From the NCBI GenBank assembly GCA_030789695.1, contig CM061133.1:92913248-92977247 (forward strand): a stretch of 64,000 bases of DNA, read 5' to 3'. Shown piece by piece: positions 24,554 through 34,882 of the stretch (position 1 is its first letter; each line of letters starts with the position of its first letter). The position numbers were made by a program, and so were the translations under genes. The stretch is from Scilla litardierei. Lineage: Eukaryota > Streptophyta > Magnoliopsida > Asparagales > Asparagaceae. Under the pieces are notes generated by a model. It searched no databases and was not told where the DNA came from. It saw only the letters and a program-made list of their open reading frames with translations.

Positions 24554-24970
24554 GTTAGTCGGTCAAAGAAGAGTGGTTGACCGACTAGTTTGAGAACTAG
24601 TCGGTCGGTCGACCAATTGTGACCGACTAACACCAAACAGTAACTCAGGTCGTCAAGATGGTCAATGAATTAGTCGGTTAAAGAACAATGGCTGACCGAC
24701 TAGTTTGCAACCTAGTCGGTCGGTAGTTGTTCTTGGACCGACTAACGATAAACAGTAACTCAGGTGAAATTTATCAAAGGAACTAGTCGGTCTGAGAGCA
24801 AGTTCTGACCGACTAGTTTCACATCTAGTCGGTCGGTGGTTGTTCTTGGACCGACTAACGATATACAGTAACTCATGTACAATTGATTCAATAAACTAGT
24901 CGGTTCCAGTAGAGTTCCTGACTGACTAGATCTCAATCTAGTCGGTTGGTCCCCCAACTTGAACCAACTA
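24554..24970. repeat. split-palindrome array in Gypsy U3
   Basis: Four units of TAGTCGGTC...GACCGACTAG / CTAGTCGGTC...GACCGACTAA. Spacers read AAACAGTAACTCAGG, the same as in the Sirevirus LTR arrays. The adjacent text (GAAGCGCGAA-CTTCG, AGATTCCTATAGCTT) also parallels the Sirevirus U3 (GAAGCGCGACGCTTCG, AGAATCCTAGAGCT). Confidence 0.9.
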
Positions 24971-25192
24971 AGGTTCACGAAAAGTGCCGAAATGAAGCGC
25001 GAAACTTCGGGAAGATTCCTATAGCTTCTAAGATCACTCTAACTCTAAAATATGAGCGATTTGAAGTTCGTCAAGAGTGACTTACTCCAAGATCAACGAT
25101 CTAAAGAAGAAGCTAGAAAATCACGACGAACCGATCGAAAACGAAAGCTACGGAGACGAAAACCACACATAAAGAGAAAATCCACCAAAACA

Positions 25193-26060
25193 TCTATTAT
25201 ACATTTGACAGTGTTTTTTGAATCCTAGGGCTGACTAGGACAAGATAAAGAGTGGTTGAGATTTGATCTTGGTAAATCAATGGTTGAGATTGGATTTTGT
25301 GAAATTTTTTGGGGGAAAATGCCTTGGGAACATAAACTTTGAAATTAGAAGTGTCTTGGGAAAGAGTGTGAAAATTAAATTTGGGGGTAGAAGTGCATTG
25401 GAAACCTAAACTTTGAAATTAAAAATGCATTGGGAAAGATTGTGGAGAATCATAATCCATTAAATTAAACAAAATAAAAAATTTAGCGTAAAACAATTTA
25501 GCAGAATAACAAATTACCGTAAAAATACCCTGATGTTTATTGTTCCGGCGCCCGAGCTGAATTTTTTTACGCTAATTTGTTGTCCCGCGCCAAAGGCGCG
25601 GGCGACAAATTTGTTGTTCGACGTCGAATTTGCTGTTCCGCGCAGAAGGCACCTGCGTCGAATTTGTTGTTCTGCACCGAAGGTGCCCGTGCCGCTAAAA
25701 TTTTTGGCTGTGGAAATTGTTGTTCTGTTAAATTTTGGATGTGGAAATAATTTTTGGGGAGCAAAGATTTCGTGGGGGAAATAACATGCGCCTGTGCCGA
25801 AGGCGCCCGCGCTGCGCTAAATTTTTTTACAAAGATTTGTTGTTCTGCGCCGAAGGCATGGGCGCCAAATTTGTTGTTCGACGCCAAATTTGTTGTTCCA
25901 CGCCGAAGACGCCTGCGCCGAAGGTGCCCGTACCTTAAATATTTTTACGCTAATATACTGTTCTGTTAAATTTTGGCTGTGTAAATAATTTTTCGGGGAA
26001 CAAAGATTTCGCGGGGAAAATGTTAAATGAACCGTGCCCGCGGGCACGGGTTATGACTAG
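25193..26060 (+). mobile_element. non-autonomous Helitron
   Basis: Starts TCTATTATACA and ends with the 18-nt perfect palindrome CCGTGCCCG/CGGGCACGG (26032-26049), then GTTATGACTAG. It lies precisely between A (25192) and T (26061) with no TSD. The other Gypsy LTR shows the uninterrupted site (CCAAAACA|TATATA near 33306). A 5' TC, a 3' hairpin plus CTAG, and A|T insertion are the Helitron signature. The interior holds GC-rich blocks (GCGCCGAAGGCGCC type) repeated between TTTGTTGTTC words, and no Rep/helicase gene. Confidence 0.9.
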
Positions 26061-26109
26061 TATATATATAATATAGATAATCCAAATACATGAAAAACCA
26101 GTCGTTACA

Positions 26110-26120
26110 TCCTCTCCAAC
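26110..26120 (-). promoter_or_regulatory. polypurine tract of Tekay-like element
   Basis: The minus strand reads GTTGGAGAGGA immediately before the 3' LTR start TGTAACG. It is aligned in position and wording with the LARD tract (GGTGGGTAGGA). Confidence 0.8.
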
Positions 26121-26155
26121 TTAAGAAAAATTCTGTCCTCGGAATTTCCCAACAC

Positions 26156-26314
26156 TCACGTGTCCGGGAACAAAAGTGGGAAATGCTCTCGCATCTCATC
26201 CTCATTCTCCCAAGTAGACTCTCCTGGCGAGCCGTGTCGCCATATCACCCTCACAAGATTGACAACCTTCTTCCGGAGTGACTTCTGACACCTGTCCAGA
26301 ATCTGCACTTACTA
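26156..26314 (-). pseudogene. chromodomain at the end of Gypsy pol
   Basis: In the same frame as the integrase core but behind three successive stop codons (TAG TAG TAA). Reading continues with KKVVNLVRVIWRHG, then ESTWENEDEMREHFPLLFP and a final TGA at 26156-26158. This is the chromodomain-like tail of Tekay integrases, thought to bind modified histones and guide insertion. The stops would remove it from the protein. Confidence 0.75.
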
Positions 26315-27284
26315 CTAGTCATACGTCATATCAGGGCGAACGGTAATCTCCGAGAAATCCACAGCATGAGATGGGTCGCTAATGTATCGACGAAGCTGCG
26401 ACACATGGAAAATATTGTGAACTCCTTCCAAAGATGGCGGCAAGGTTAAGCGGTAGGCTACCTCGCCAACTTTCTCCAGAACGTCAAACGGTCCAATGTA
26501 TCGCGGGCTCAACTTCCCTCGCTTCCCAAAGCAAATCACACCACGATTCGGGGAAATCTTCAGAAACACATGGTCGCCCGGCTGAAACTCCAAAGGATGG
26601 CGTTTAGCATCCGCCCAATGCTTAAAACGGTCCTGAGCAATCCTCAACCTCTCCCGAATGTTCCTGACAACATCCACGGCCTCCACAATCATCTCAGGTC
26701 CCAACAGCTCCCGATCACCAATGTCATCCCAACTCAATGTCGATCGACATTTCCTCCCATAAAGCGCGGCGAAAGGCGCCATGCCAATACTCGCCTGGAA
26801 GCTGTTGTCGTAAGAGAACTCCACCAGATGTAGATGGTCCTCCCACGAACCCTTGAAATCCAACATGCACGCCCTCAGCATGTCCTCCAAGATCTGAATC
26901 GTCCTCTCGGACTGGCCATCTGTCTGCAGATGGTACGTCGTGCTGAAACTCAGACGCGTACCCAAACTCTTCTGTAAACTCTGCCAGAACTGAGATGTGA
27001 ACCTCGTGTCTCTATCCGACACGATGCTCACAGGGACTCCGTGAAGTCGTACGATCTCCAGAACGATTCACATTACATCACTATCTAAACTAGGAAAAGG
27101 AAATAGAAACGGAGAGGAAAATAATTTACCTTAATGTATCTCCTCGCTAGTGCCTCAGTGGACTGCCTACTCGGAATGGAATAAAGTGCGCAGATTTGGT
27201 CAACCGATCTACGATCACCCAAATCGCGTCATTCTGCTTCGGACTCCGAGGTAGTCCAGTCACGAAATCCATAGTGATGTGTTG
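26315..27284 (-). pseudogene. Gypsy integrase core, broken
   Basis: Follows the zinc-finger part in the preceding frame. The TGA at 27285 interrupts the linker into the catalytic core. The HITMDFV segment with the first catalytic Asp is readable after that stop. One base appears lost near 27150, and an intron-like 74-nt segment lies at 27056-27129. The second Asp is in [10 protein letters not shown] and the Glu in DGQSERTIQ. The C-terminal half ([28 protein letters not shown]) is typical of Gypsy integrase. Confidence 0.85.
27056..27129 (-). other. intron-like segment within integrase
   Basis: A GT...AG-bounded, pyrimidine-rich 74 nt with donor GTAAAT and acceptor CTGGAG. It separates two stretches of integrase homology. 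Removal leaves the downstream frame intact, although one residue normally present at the junction would be missing. A short insertion is an alternative. Confidence 0.35.
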
Positions 27285-29548
27285 TCATTTCCACTCCGGA
27301 ATCGGAAGCGGTTGTAGCAACCCTGCCGTACGCTGATGCTCCGCCTTCACTTGCTGGCAAACCAGACACTTGGCTACACTCCGAGCCACACTCCTCTTCA
27401 TACCATGCCACCAAAAGTTCAGACAAAGATCCTTGTACATCTTGGTCCCACCAGGATGTACAGAATACGGCGAACTGTGTGCCTCCACCAACAACTCCTC
27501 TCTGATATCCCCAGCAGGCACACACAACCTGGCTCCAAACCTCAGCGAGCCATCCTCATGAATCAAAAAGTCAGTCCGCAGACCGGCTTCTACCTGCTCC
27601 CGAATCTTTACCAGCTTCGGATCTCCAGCCTGGCCAGCCTTGATCCGATCCACAATCGACGACTGAATCTGCATACTCATTAACGGAGAAGCCTCTCCAG
27701 GAAGAACAATCTCAAATCCAGACTCGCAAAAATCCTGCTGCAATCTCCACTGCGAGGTCAAAATCATCACCGCTGGAAGCCTACTCAGCACGTCAGGAAC
27801 CACATTCACCTTGCCAGGGTGATACTGCAAATCAATCTCATAATCCGCCATGAGCTCCAACCATCGACGCTGTCGCATGTTGAGCTCCTTCTGAGTAAAA
27901 ATATACTTCAAGCTTTTGTGATCGGTGAAGATCTTCACTTTCTCACTCAGCAGGAAGTGCCTCCAAATCTTGAGCGCAAACACGACGGCAACCAACTCCA
28001 AGTCCTGTGTCGGGTAATTCTTCTTATGAGTATTGATCTGACGCAAAGCATACGCCACAACATGCCCGTGCTGATGCAACACACAACTGAGACCCTTGCC
28101 AGAAGCATCGCAAAAGATCTCAAATCCTCCGCTGCGATCAGGCACGACAAGAATAGGGGCAGTCGTCAATCTCTCCCTCAGGACACCAAAGGCATTCTCA
28201 CAATTACCTGACCAAACAAAAGGTACATCCTTCCGCGTCAATCTGGTCATCGGCTCAGCAATACGGGAAAAGTCCTTAATGAAGCGCCGATAGTAACCAG
28301 CAAGCCCAAGGAAACTCTGAATCTCAGACGCTGACCGCGGAACAGGCCACTCCCGAATAGCCTTGATCTTCTCGGGATCCACTGAAATATCATCTCCAGT
28401 CACCACATGCCTGAGAAAAGCAACTCTGTCCAGCCAAAACTCGCACTTCGAAAACTTAGCATACAAACGATGCTTCCTCAAAATCTCCAACACCGTCCTC
28501 AAGTGCGATGCATGCTCCTCCTCCGACTTAGAATAGATCAGAATGTCGTCAATAAAGATAACGACAAACTTGTCTAAAAAGTCGTAGAAGATCAGATTCA
28601 TCAGATTCATGAAAACTGCGGGTGCATTGGTTACACCGAAAGGCATAACCACAAACTCATAGTGTCCATACTTCGTCCTGAACGCTGTCTTCGGAACATC
28701 TTCCTTCTTCACCTTCAGCTGATGATAACCACTCCTCAGATCCAACTTTGAAAACACCCTCGAACCTCCAAGCTGATCAAAAATATCATCGATGCGAGGC
28801 AACGGGTATTTATTCTTGATGGTCACCGCATTCAGCTCCCGATAGTCCACGCACATGCGACGTGAACCATCCTTCTTCTTCACCAGTAGCACCGGTGCTC
28901 CCCACGGAGACACACTAGGATTGTTATAACCCTTCTGTAAAAGCTCATCCAGCTGCTTCCGCAATTCCTCCAACTCAGCGGGTGCCATACGATATGGCGC
29001 CTTCGAAATCGGCAGCGCTCCCGGAATAAGATCAATCGAAAACTCGAGAGCTCGATCGGGTGGCAGCCCAGACATCTCCTCGGGGAAGACGTCATCGAAG
29101 TCCCGCACAACAGCTGGCCTCTCCAGCTCCATCTGCATAGCCACAACCTCCACCGGTCTGGTCCGAAATCTGACCGGACCAAGCGAACTGCTACCTCGGC
29201 TGAACTCAAACACTGGATGTCCGGGAATCTCGAACACCATCTTCTTCCTCCGACAGTCGATCGTAGCATAGAAGCTCACAAGCCAATCGATCCTAAGGAC
29301 CGCATCATAGTTGATGATGTCGTGGACAATGAAATCAGCGTAAAGCTCATGTCCACAACCCACCAACGGGCAAGAATTACAACCACGATGCACCGAGACC
29401 ACGCCATTTCCTGTGACGATATTCCAACTCTTGGAAAGAGGGGACGTCGACAAGGAATGCTTCTCCATGAAGCTCCGAGAAATAATGCACATCGATGCAC
29501 CAGAGTCAAAGAGGACTCATGCAGGAAATGTGCACACCAAAATCACAC
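27285..29548 (-). pseudogene. pol: Gypsy protease, RT, RNase H and integrase zinc finger
   Basis: The protease active site DSGAS is encoded just upstream of the ATG at 29492 and directly behind an in-frame TGA (29517-29519). From that ATG, 735 residues are open. RT spans about 165-370 (Asp251, FIDD 313-316). RNase H spans about 450-570 with Asp462, Glu499 and Asp524. A His/Cys zinc site follows ([20 protein letters not shown]). The frame stops at TGA 27285. The domain order RT-RH-INT is Gypsy. Reading through the 5' stop would be needed for a protease product. Confidence 0.9.
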
Positions 29549-29660
29549 CTACAAACAGTCTAACACTCAAGCCCTAGTCTAGCAAACAATCATGTACAAG
29601 AAAACAACATAATCCAACAAATAAAATCAACTAAGCAGGAACAGCTAGATCGAGGATTAC
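29549..29660 (-). other. candidate intron between gag and protease
   Basis: A 112-nt segment with donor GTAATC (29660) and acceptor TTTGTAG (29549). The gag frame would run into a stop inside it. Excision joins phase-1 codon halves and brings gag exactly into the protease frame, in the usual homology spacing before the DSGAS site. Frame arithmetic was checked by hand. Confidence 0.65.
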
Positions 29661-30789
29661 CTGTGATAACCTCATCCACAGCCTCGCTCTCCACCTCGGT
29701 CATCAGAAAAGCCTGCCTCCTCGACGGAAAAGCCTGCTGAAAAGCCTGCCTCTGTGGGACAAGAGATGCTCCACGTCCAGCAGGAACAGGCGCTCTCTGC
29801 TGTAACGACTGTGCTGCAACAGGTGCCCTCCGCAACTGATTCGCATGCCGACAATCCTTCGTGACATGAGAAGCATCACCACAAACCAAACACTGGCCCA
29901 GAAATCTCCTACACTGATCCTTGATGTGGCCAGGCTTGCCGCAAAAATGGCAAGTCTTCTGATTAGGCCCTCCTGGCCTCTTGAACTGCACCGGCTGATT
30001 AGGCTTGAAACCAGGCCTAACCACCGCCCTGGCCTGCTCCATAGGCCTCTTCCCAGCACCAGAAACATGTCCTCTCCTCTGACTCAGGTTCAGCTCCTGC
30101 CTCCTCGCAGCTACCAGAACCTTCTGATAAGAGTCCAGATCAGAGGAAGACACAAAACTCTGAAGCTCCAATGCAAGTCCCTGCAGGAACCTCTGAGCCC
30201 TCTCATCAGCATCCTGCGCCATCTTCGGTGCGAACCGACTCAGCCTAGTGAACTCTTGGTGGTACTGGTCCACCGTTAAGCTCCCTTGCTTCAGATCAAT
30301 AAAACGCTGCAGCATCTCCTTCATGGCAGCCTTCGGAAAGAACTCTTCATCAAACCTGGACTTAAAGGTAGCCCAAGCTATCGGCTCCACCAGCATCTTC
30401 TCTTCCGCATCCCACCAGTTCCGAGCATTATCCTTGAGTTGCCTCTTCGCCAAATCAACCCATCCAACCGGGCTGATCTTCGCCATCTTCAAATTATCCT
30501 CAATATTCCGAATCCACTCATCGGCAGCTAAAGGACCCTCAGACCCATCAAAATAAGCGGGACCCAGCTCCCGAAACTGCTTTGCTCCTGGCTCGGAACG
30601 AGGGGCATCCTGGATTGCCCGAGCAGCCCAAGCAACTGGAGCATTCTGGACTTGCAGGAGCACGCCCTGCTACACTTGCATCATCTGAAGCATCATCCGC
30701 ATCATCTCCCCATTGGTGGGCTCCCACTCAGGCTCCTCATCATGAGGGGGCGCGTTACCACCACCATGGGTAAATCGCCTTCCTGCCAT
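29661..30789 (-). pseudogene. gag: Gypsy gag with two zinc knuckles, one premature stop
   Basis: The most plausible start is ATG at 30789. Codon 40 is TAG (30670-30672), after which the frame is open to the intron-like junction. The capsid-like region (YFDGSEGPLAADEWIRNIE, FLQGLALELQSFV) belongs to the retrotransposon gag family. Two CCHC knuckles follow (CHFCGKPGHIKDQC and CLVCGDASHVTKDC) for RNA binding. Many Met residues precede the stop (MMRMMLQMMQ). Confidence 0.88.
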
Positions 30790-30933
30790 CTAATGACGCA
30801 GAAAACGAAACAGATTAGACTCATAGCTTATGACTCGGATGTCGAACTTAGTTTATTAGACATTCTAATATTATTATCATTATTCCGACGATTCGTAGTT
30901 ACAGAGGGACCTGCATGGGCCACCAACAAAACC
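30790..30933 (-). promoter_or_regulatory. Gypsy 5' leader shared with LARD
   Basis: On the minus strand the 5' LTR is followed by GGTTTTGTTGGTGGCCCATG and roughly 120 nt matching the LARD leader after 5257. A PBS should lie here, but it does not read as the usual initiator-Met motif and I could not assign its tRNA. Confidence 0.7.
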
Positions 30934-33357
30934 TGTCACGCCCCGCTTCCCTAAAATGGAGGCAAGACGTGAGAAGGTCCGCACAGACGTGGAGCTGTGA
31001 AGCCACACGCCTGATAAGCGTCAATAAAAACATATGCAGGTCCCTGTAACCATGAGCAGAACAAGATAATAACACAAGGAGATACAGAAATAAAATCCCA
31101 AATCTCAGCAATGTCCAAACATAAAATTAAGTTCAACATCCAGAAAAGCCACCAGGCTAAAGGAAAGAGTCTAAAGGCCCAGAACAAGGACAACAAGGAC
31201 AAACATAAACAGAGTATTGGTGCTACGCACCGACAACAAGAACAGTCTATAACGGAGAACACAAGCAGCCTCTACGACTGATCGTCCATGTCCTCGTACT
31301 CCTCGATGAACGCGGGTTCTGACTCAGCGTCAGCGAACACCACGTCCTCAGCAGCAACCTCAGGCTCAGGATCTAACATGTGTCACCCAAAAGAGTAAAG
31401 GGGCACATGTCAGCAAGTCTAAAAGACTTGGGCAAGGAAACTGAAAGAAAGGTAAACTAGCATCCTAGCAGTTATAGTATGCATGACATGGCAGTTATGG
31501 TAAGAGTGCACAAGTAAGACATGGTGTAACAATAAGTGCAAGAGGAAAATTATCATGGCATGTCAAGAGTAGCCAAGCTACTAACAATCTCAATCTTCTC
31601 ACTAGTCACGTTTTCAAGTTATTTGAAGATGTTTACGCCTTACAGCTGAACTGTTGGACATTCACACTGATTAGCCGCTTAACACTACCCCAGAACCCAG
31701 AGTTTACGCCTTACAACTGAAGTTGCTGATCGGGCAGACTCCCAGTTGATTGGCCACTTAACCCTTACCCCTCCCACACGTAAACAAGCCAGGGTCCCTG
31801 CACACGATGCTCAGTAAATGAGCTAGGGTTGCCCCGCACAACAGCTTGTTTTCAGGTTCACAATTTGGCGTAGGGTTGTGCCCGCTAAAAGCAGGTGCCT
31901 AGCCGCAATCAATTCACTAGGTGTAGCGGAGCTACGCAATCACGGGAACATTTAAAGAATGCAATGACATGACAATTAATTCGCGTACCGTTAATTGAAA
32001 TTAAACATGTAATGGTAGTTTTATGCAATATGATAAATGACGGATCTAGCTTCGTTGTCAAGCTAGACCAAGGGCGTCTAGGCAGCTATCCTTTCACTGC
32101 CTAGTCTCTTTTACGCTAAAACAAGGAAATGGCCTAGAACATGGCCTAAAACCCTAAGTGACAAGTTTCACTTGCCTAGCACCGAGGATGACGATCAACG
32201 AGGCACGTCACAAAATGTTAGCTATGGGGATGAGATCGCTGCCATGGTAAATCAATATTAGAACAACATCCAACCTAGTTTTATTAGGGTTTAACAAAAA
32301 TCACAAAACGGGTCATGAGAACATTAAAGGATCGATTCACTACCGTATTGGAGCGGAAGAACGATACCGAGCAAGCACGTCAACGGAAGAACGATCCGGG
32401 AAACTAGGGCTCAGATCTGGAAATGGGGAGAAAATATGGAGAAATGAGATTTTGGGGGTTTTGGGGGGTTTCCGGCGGCCTAGAGGTGATGGCCGGCCAA
32501 AATGGAGAGGGGGAGGGGCTCTTGAGGAAGGAGGAAGGCTAGGGGAATATGGATGATGATTTGAGGAAGAAGGATGCTCAGAAGAAAATGAAAGAAGAAA
32601 GAAAAACGTTTGGGGTTTAAATAGAAAATCGTGTGGCGGCTGGGCAAACCCTATGTTTACGACAGCAGTTAGTCGGTCAAAGAAGAGTGGTTGACCGACT
32701 AGTTTGAGAACTAGTCAGTTGGTCGACCAATTGTGAACGACTAACACCAAACAATAACTCAGGTCGTCAAGATGGTCAATGAATTAGTCGGTTAAAGAAC
32801 AATGGCTGACCAACTAGTCTGCAACCTAGTCGGTCAGTGGTTATTCTTGGACCGACTAACGATAAACAGTAACTCAGGTGAAATTTATCAAAGGAACTAG
32901 TCGGTCTGGGAGCAAGTTCTGACCGACTAGTTTCACATCTAGTCGGTCGGTGGTTGTTCTTGGACCGACTAACGATAAACAGTAACTCATGTACAATTGA
33001 TTCAATGAACTAGTCGGTTCCAGTAGAGTTCCTGACCGACTAGATCTCAATCTAGTCGGTTGGTCCCCATACTTGAACCAACTAAGGTGCACGAAAAGTG
33101 CCGAAATGAAGCGCGAAGCTTCGGGAAGATTCCTATAGCTTCTAAGATCACTCTAACTCTAAAATATAAGCGATTTGAAGTTCGTCAAGAGTGACTTACT
33201 CCAAGATCAATGATCTAAAGAAGAAGCTAGAAAATCACGACGAAACGATCGAAAACGAAAGCTACGGAGACGAAAACCACACATAAGGAGAAAATCCACC
33301 AAAACATATATATATATAATATAGATAATCCCAATACATGAAAAACTAGTCGTTACA
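30934..33357 (-). repeat. Tekay-like 5' LTR (2424 bp)
   Basis: An uninterrupted copy of 22818-26109. The array lies at 32669-33084, the TATA-like box at 32615-32623 and the stem-loops at 32043-32104. The AT run at 33306-33320 is the empty Helitron site. The right edge abuts TSD AGGGC. Confidence 0.93.
32669..33084. repeat. split-palindrome array, second Gypsy LTR copy
   Basis: The same four-unit arrangement as 24554-24970, with more substitutions in the stems (for example TAGTCAGTT for TAGTCGGTC). This shows decay of pairing after insertion. Confidence 0.9.
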
Positions 33358-34882
33358 AGGGCTATCTAAGAATTCTAGTCCGTAGTCGCGAACTCATTCA
33401 TGCACGTATTTTATTGTCAGAGAACCGGACGTTCCGTACCGTTCGCAAAACCAGAAACCAACCCCCTGGCGTCGATACCCGACGCCAGTGTAGCTTTCGC
33501 GTCGTGTTGAGGTAACGTTTTGCACCCTTAGGACCCCCAATCTATTGCCTGTTAATCAAGACTAAAATTGATGTTTTTAAAGTGTTTTAAATTCACTAAT
33601 CAAGATTAATAATATGGGACTGTAGGCTGGTGGACTTGTGCACATAGGTTGTTTGTGACTTGTGGACTTTTGGACGGTATTTTTCAGACGTTAGACTTGC
33701 AGGCAAGTGAAACTTGTCAACTTTTGCTTAGGGCCATGTTTTAGGCCACTTACTTGTTTTTAGCGTAAAAGAGACTAGACAGTGAAATGATAGCTGTCTA
33801 GGCGCAACTTTAAGATCTAGCTTGACAACGAAGCTAGATCTGTCACCCTGCCATGTCATTCATGCATTGTTGCCTGCCACGTTTAAATTCCTTATCTGTA
33901 CGTACTTAAACTATTATCTTCCATGCATTGCATCTTACATGTCATCCAAGTTGAATGTTGCATTCGTAGCACACGCTACAATACTTGTACTTCCTTGTTC
34001 AAGCTAGGTGCACCCCTATGCCATATTGAAATACACTTCCTGGCTCGTGATCCAGAAGCGAGCATTCCGTGTTCGGGGGTAAGGCCATAGCTTGATACAC
34101 GTGGAGGGGTAGGGATAAGCGATCACTTGAGCTTAGGAGTTGGCCCGATCAGCCACTCTAGCCAAAAGGCGTAATCTCTGTGCACGACGTGCTTACTAGA
34201 CTTGTCCATGTCCTTGTGATTGTTCTTGTAAAACTTGATATCCATGCCATGATTTAAATGCCAGTTGCCATGCCATGCTCGTACCTTACTTTACTTGTTG
34301 CACTCATGCTATATCTGCCATGTCATTGCATCATGCTAGAACTGCTAGGTTGCTTTACTTTTACTTTCAGTTTCCTTGCACAAGTCTCTTGTAGACTTGC
34401 TGACATGTGCCCCTTTCTCTTTTGGGTGTCACATGTTAGATTGTGTGCCAGAGTTGGTCGTCGAGAACGAATAGGTTACAGGTCTCGAGTTCGAGGAAAT
34501 TGGAGATCAATCCTAAAGCTCCTTTTTGGTGTTGTTGTTTTCTGCTTAGTCGTTATTAGGCTGTTGGTGCGTAGCACCTCTCTTTTCTTTTTGATTCTAT
34601 GTATTATGTCGGCCATGCCTTAGGCCTCCTTTCAGACTCTTGTACTTTTCTTTTAGACTCTTCTTTTTAGCTTGGTGGCTTTTCTGTGATGTTGGAATTT
34701 ATTTTATGGATATTCTGAGATTGCCTTTGTCTTATTATCTTTGTTTCGTATCGCATTTGCAAGGACCTGCCATTTGATGTTTTATTGACGCTTATCAGGC
34801 TTGTAGCTTCGCAGCTTCAAGTCTGTGTGGACCTACTCACGCCTCGCCTCCATAGTTTTGGGAAGCGGGTCGTGACATCAGT

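Larger units (their letters stand above)
22818..26109 (-). repeat. Tekay-like 3' LTR with Helitron insertion
   Basis: Matches 30934-33357 except for the 868-bp insertion at 25193-26060. On the minus strand it starts TGTAACGACTGG and ends GGGGCGTGACA. The half nearest the element interior on the right LTR side (22818 to about 24050) is homologous to the LARD LTR. The U3 part (about 24540-25190) instead resembles the Sirevirus U3. Confidence 0.92.
22818..33357 (-). mobile_element. Tekay-like chromovirus (Gypsy), inactivated
   Basis: Complete insertion with 2424-bp LTRs (left copy enlarged by a Helitron) and TSD AGGGC (22813-22817 and 33358-33362). The minus-strand order is leader, gag with two zinc knuckles, protease, RT, RNase H, integrase, chromodomain. 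A chromodomain after integrase and RT phrases such as [15 protein letters not shown] indicate the Tekay/Del group. The coding region carries several stops and a frameshift, so it is not autonomous now. Confidence 0.93.
1926..34877 (+). mobile_element. non-autonomous Gypsy-type LTR element (LARD), nested host of two further elements
   Basis: Two LTRs of 3332 and about 3331 bp (after removing a nested element) begin TGTAACGGCCGG and end GGGTCGTGACA. The element is flanked by the 5-bp TSD TCAGT (1921-1925 and 34878-34882). Without nested insertions it is about 9.9 kb, with a 3.2-kb interior lacking any recognisable gag or pol. The 5' leader after the first LTR (GGTTTTGTTGGTGG and about 120 nt more) and the purine tract before the second LTR (AAGGTGGGTAGGA) match the Tekay-like Gypsy element nested inside it. 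I infer a non-autonomous derivative mobilised by that family. It sits inside an old Sirevirus LTR. Confidence 0.9.
21002..34877 (+). repeat. LARD 3' LTR, split by a nested Gypsy element
   Basis: The parts 21002-22817 and 33363-34877 together match the 5' LTR, about 3331 bp. The nested Gypsy element entered at AGGGC. The stem-loop pair is at 33774-33841. Scattered substitutions against the 5' LTR make this insertion clearly older than the Sirevirus inside it. Confidence 0.9.
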
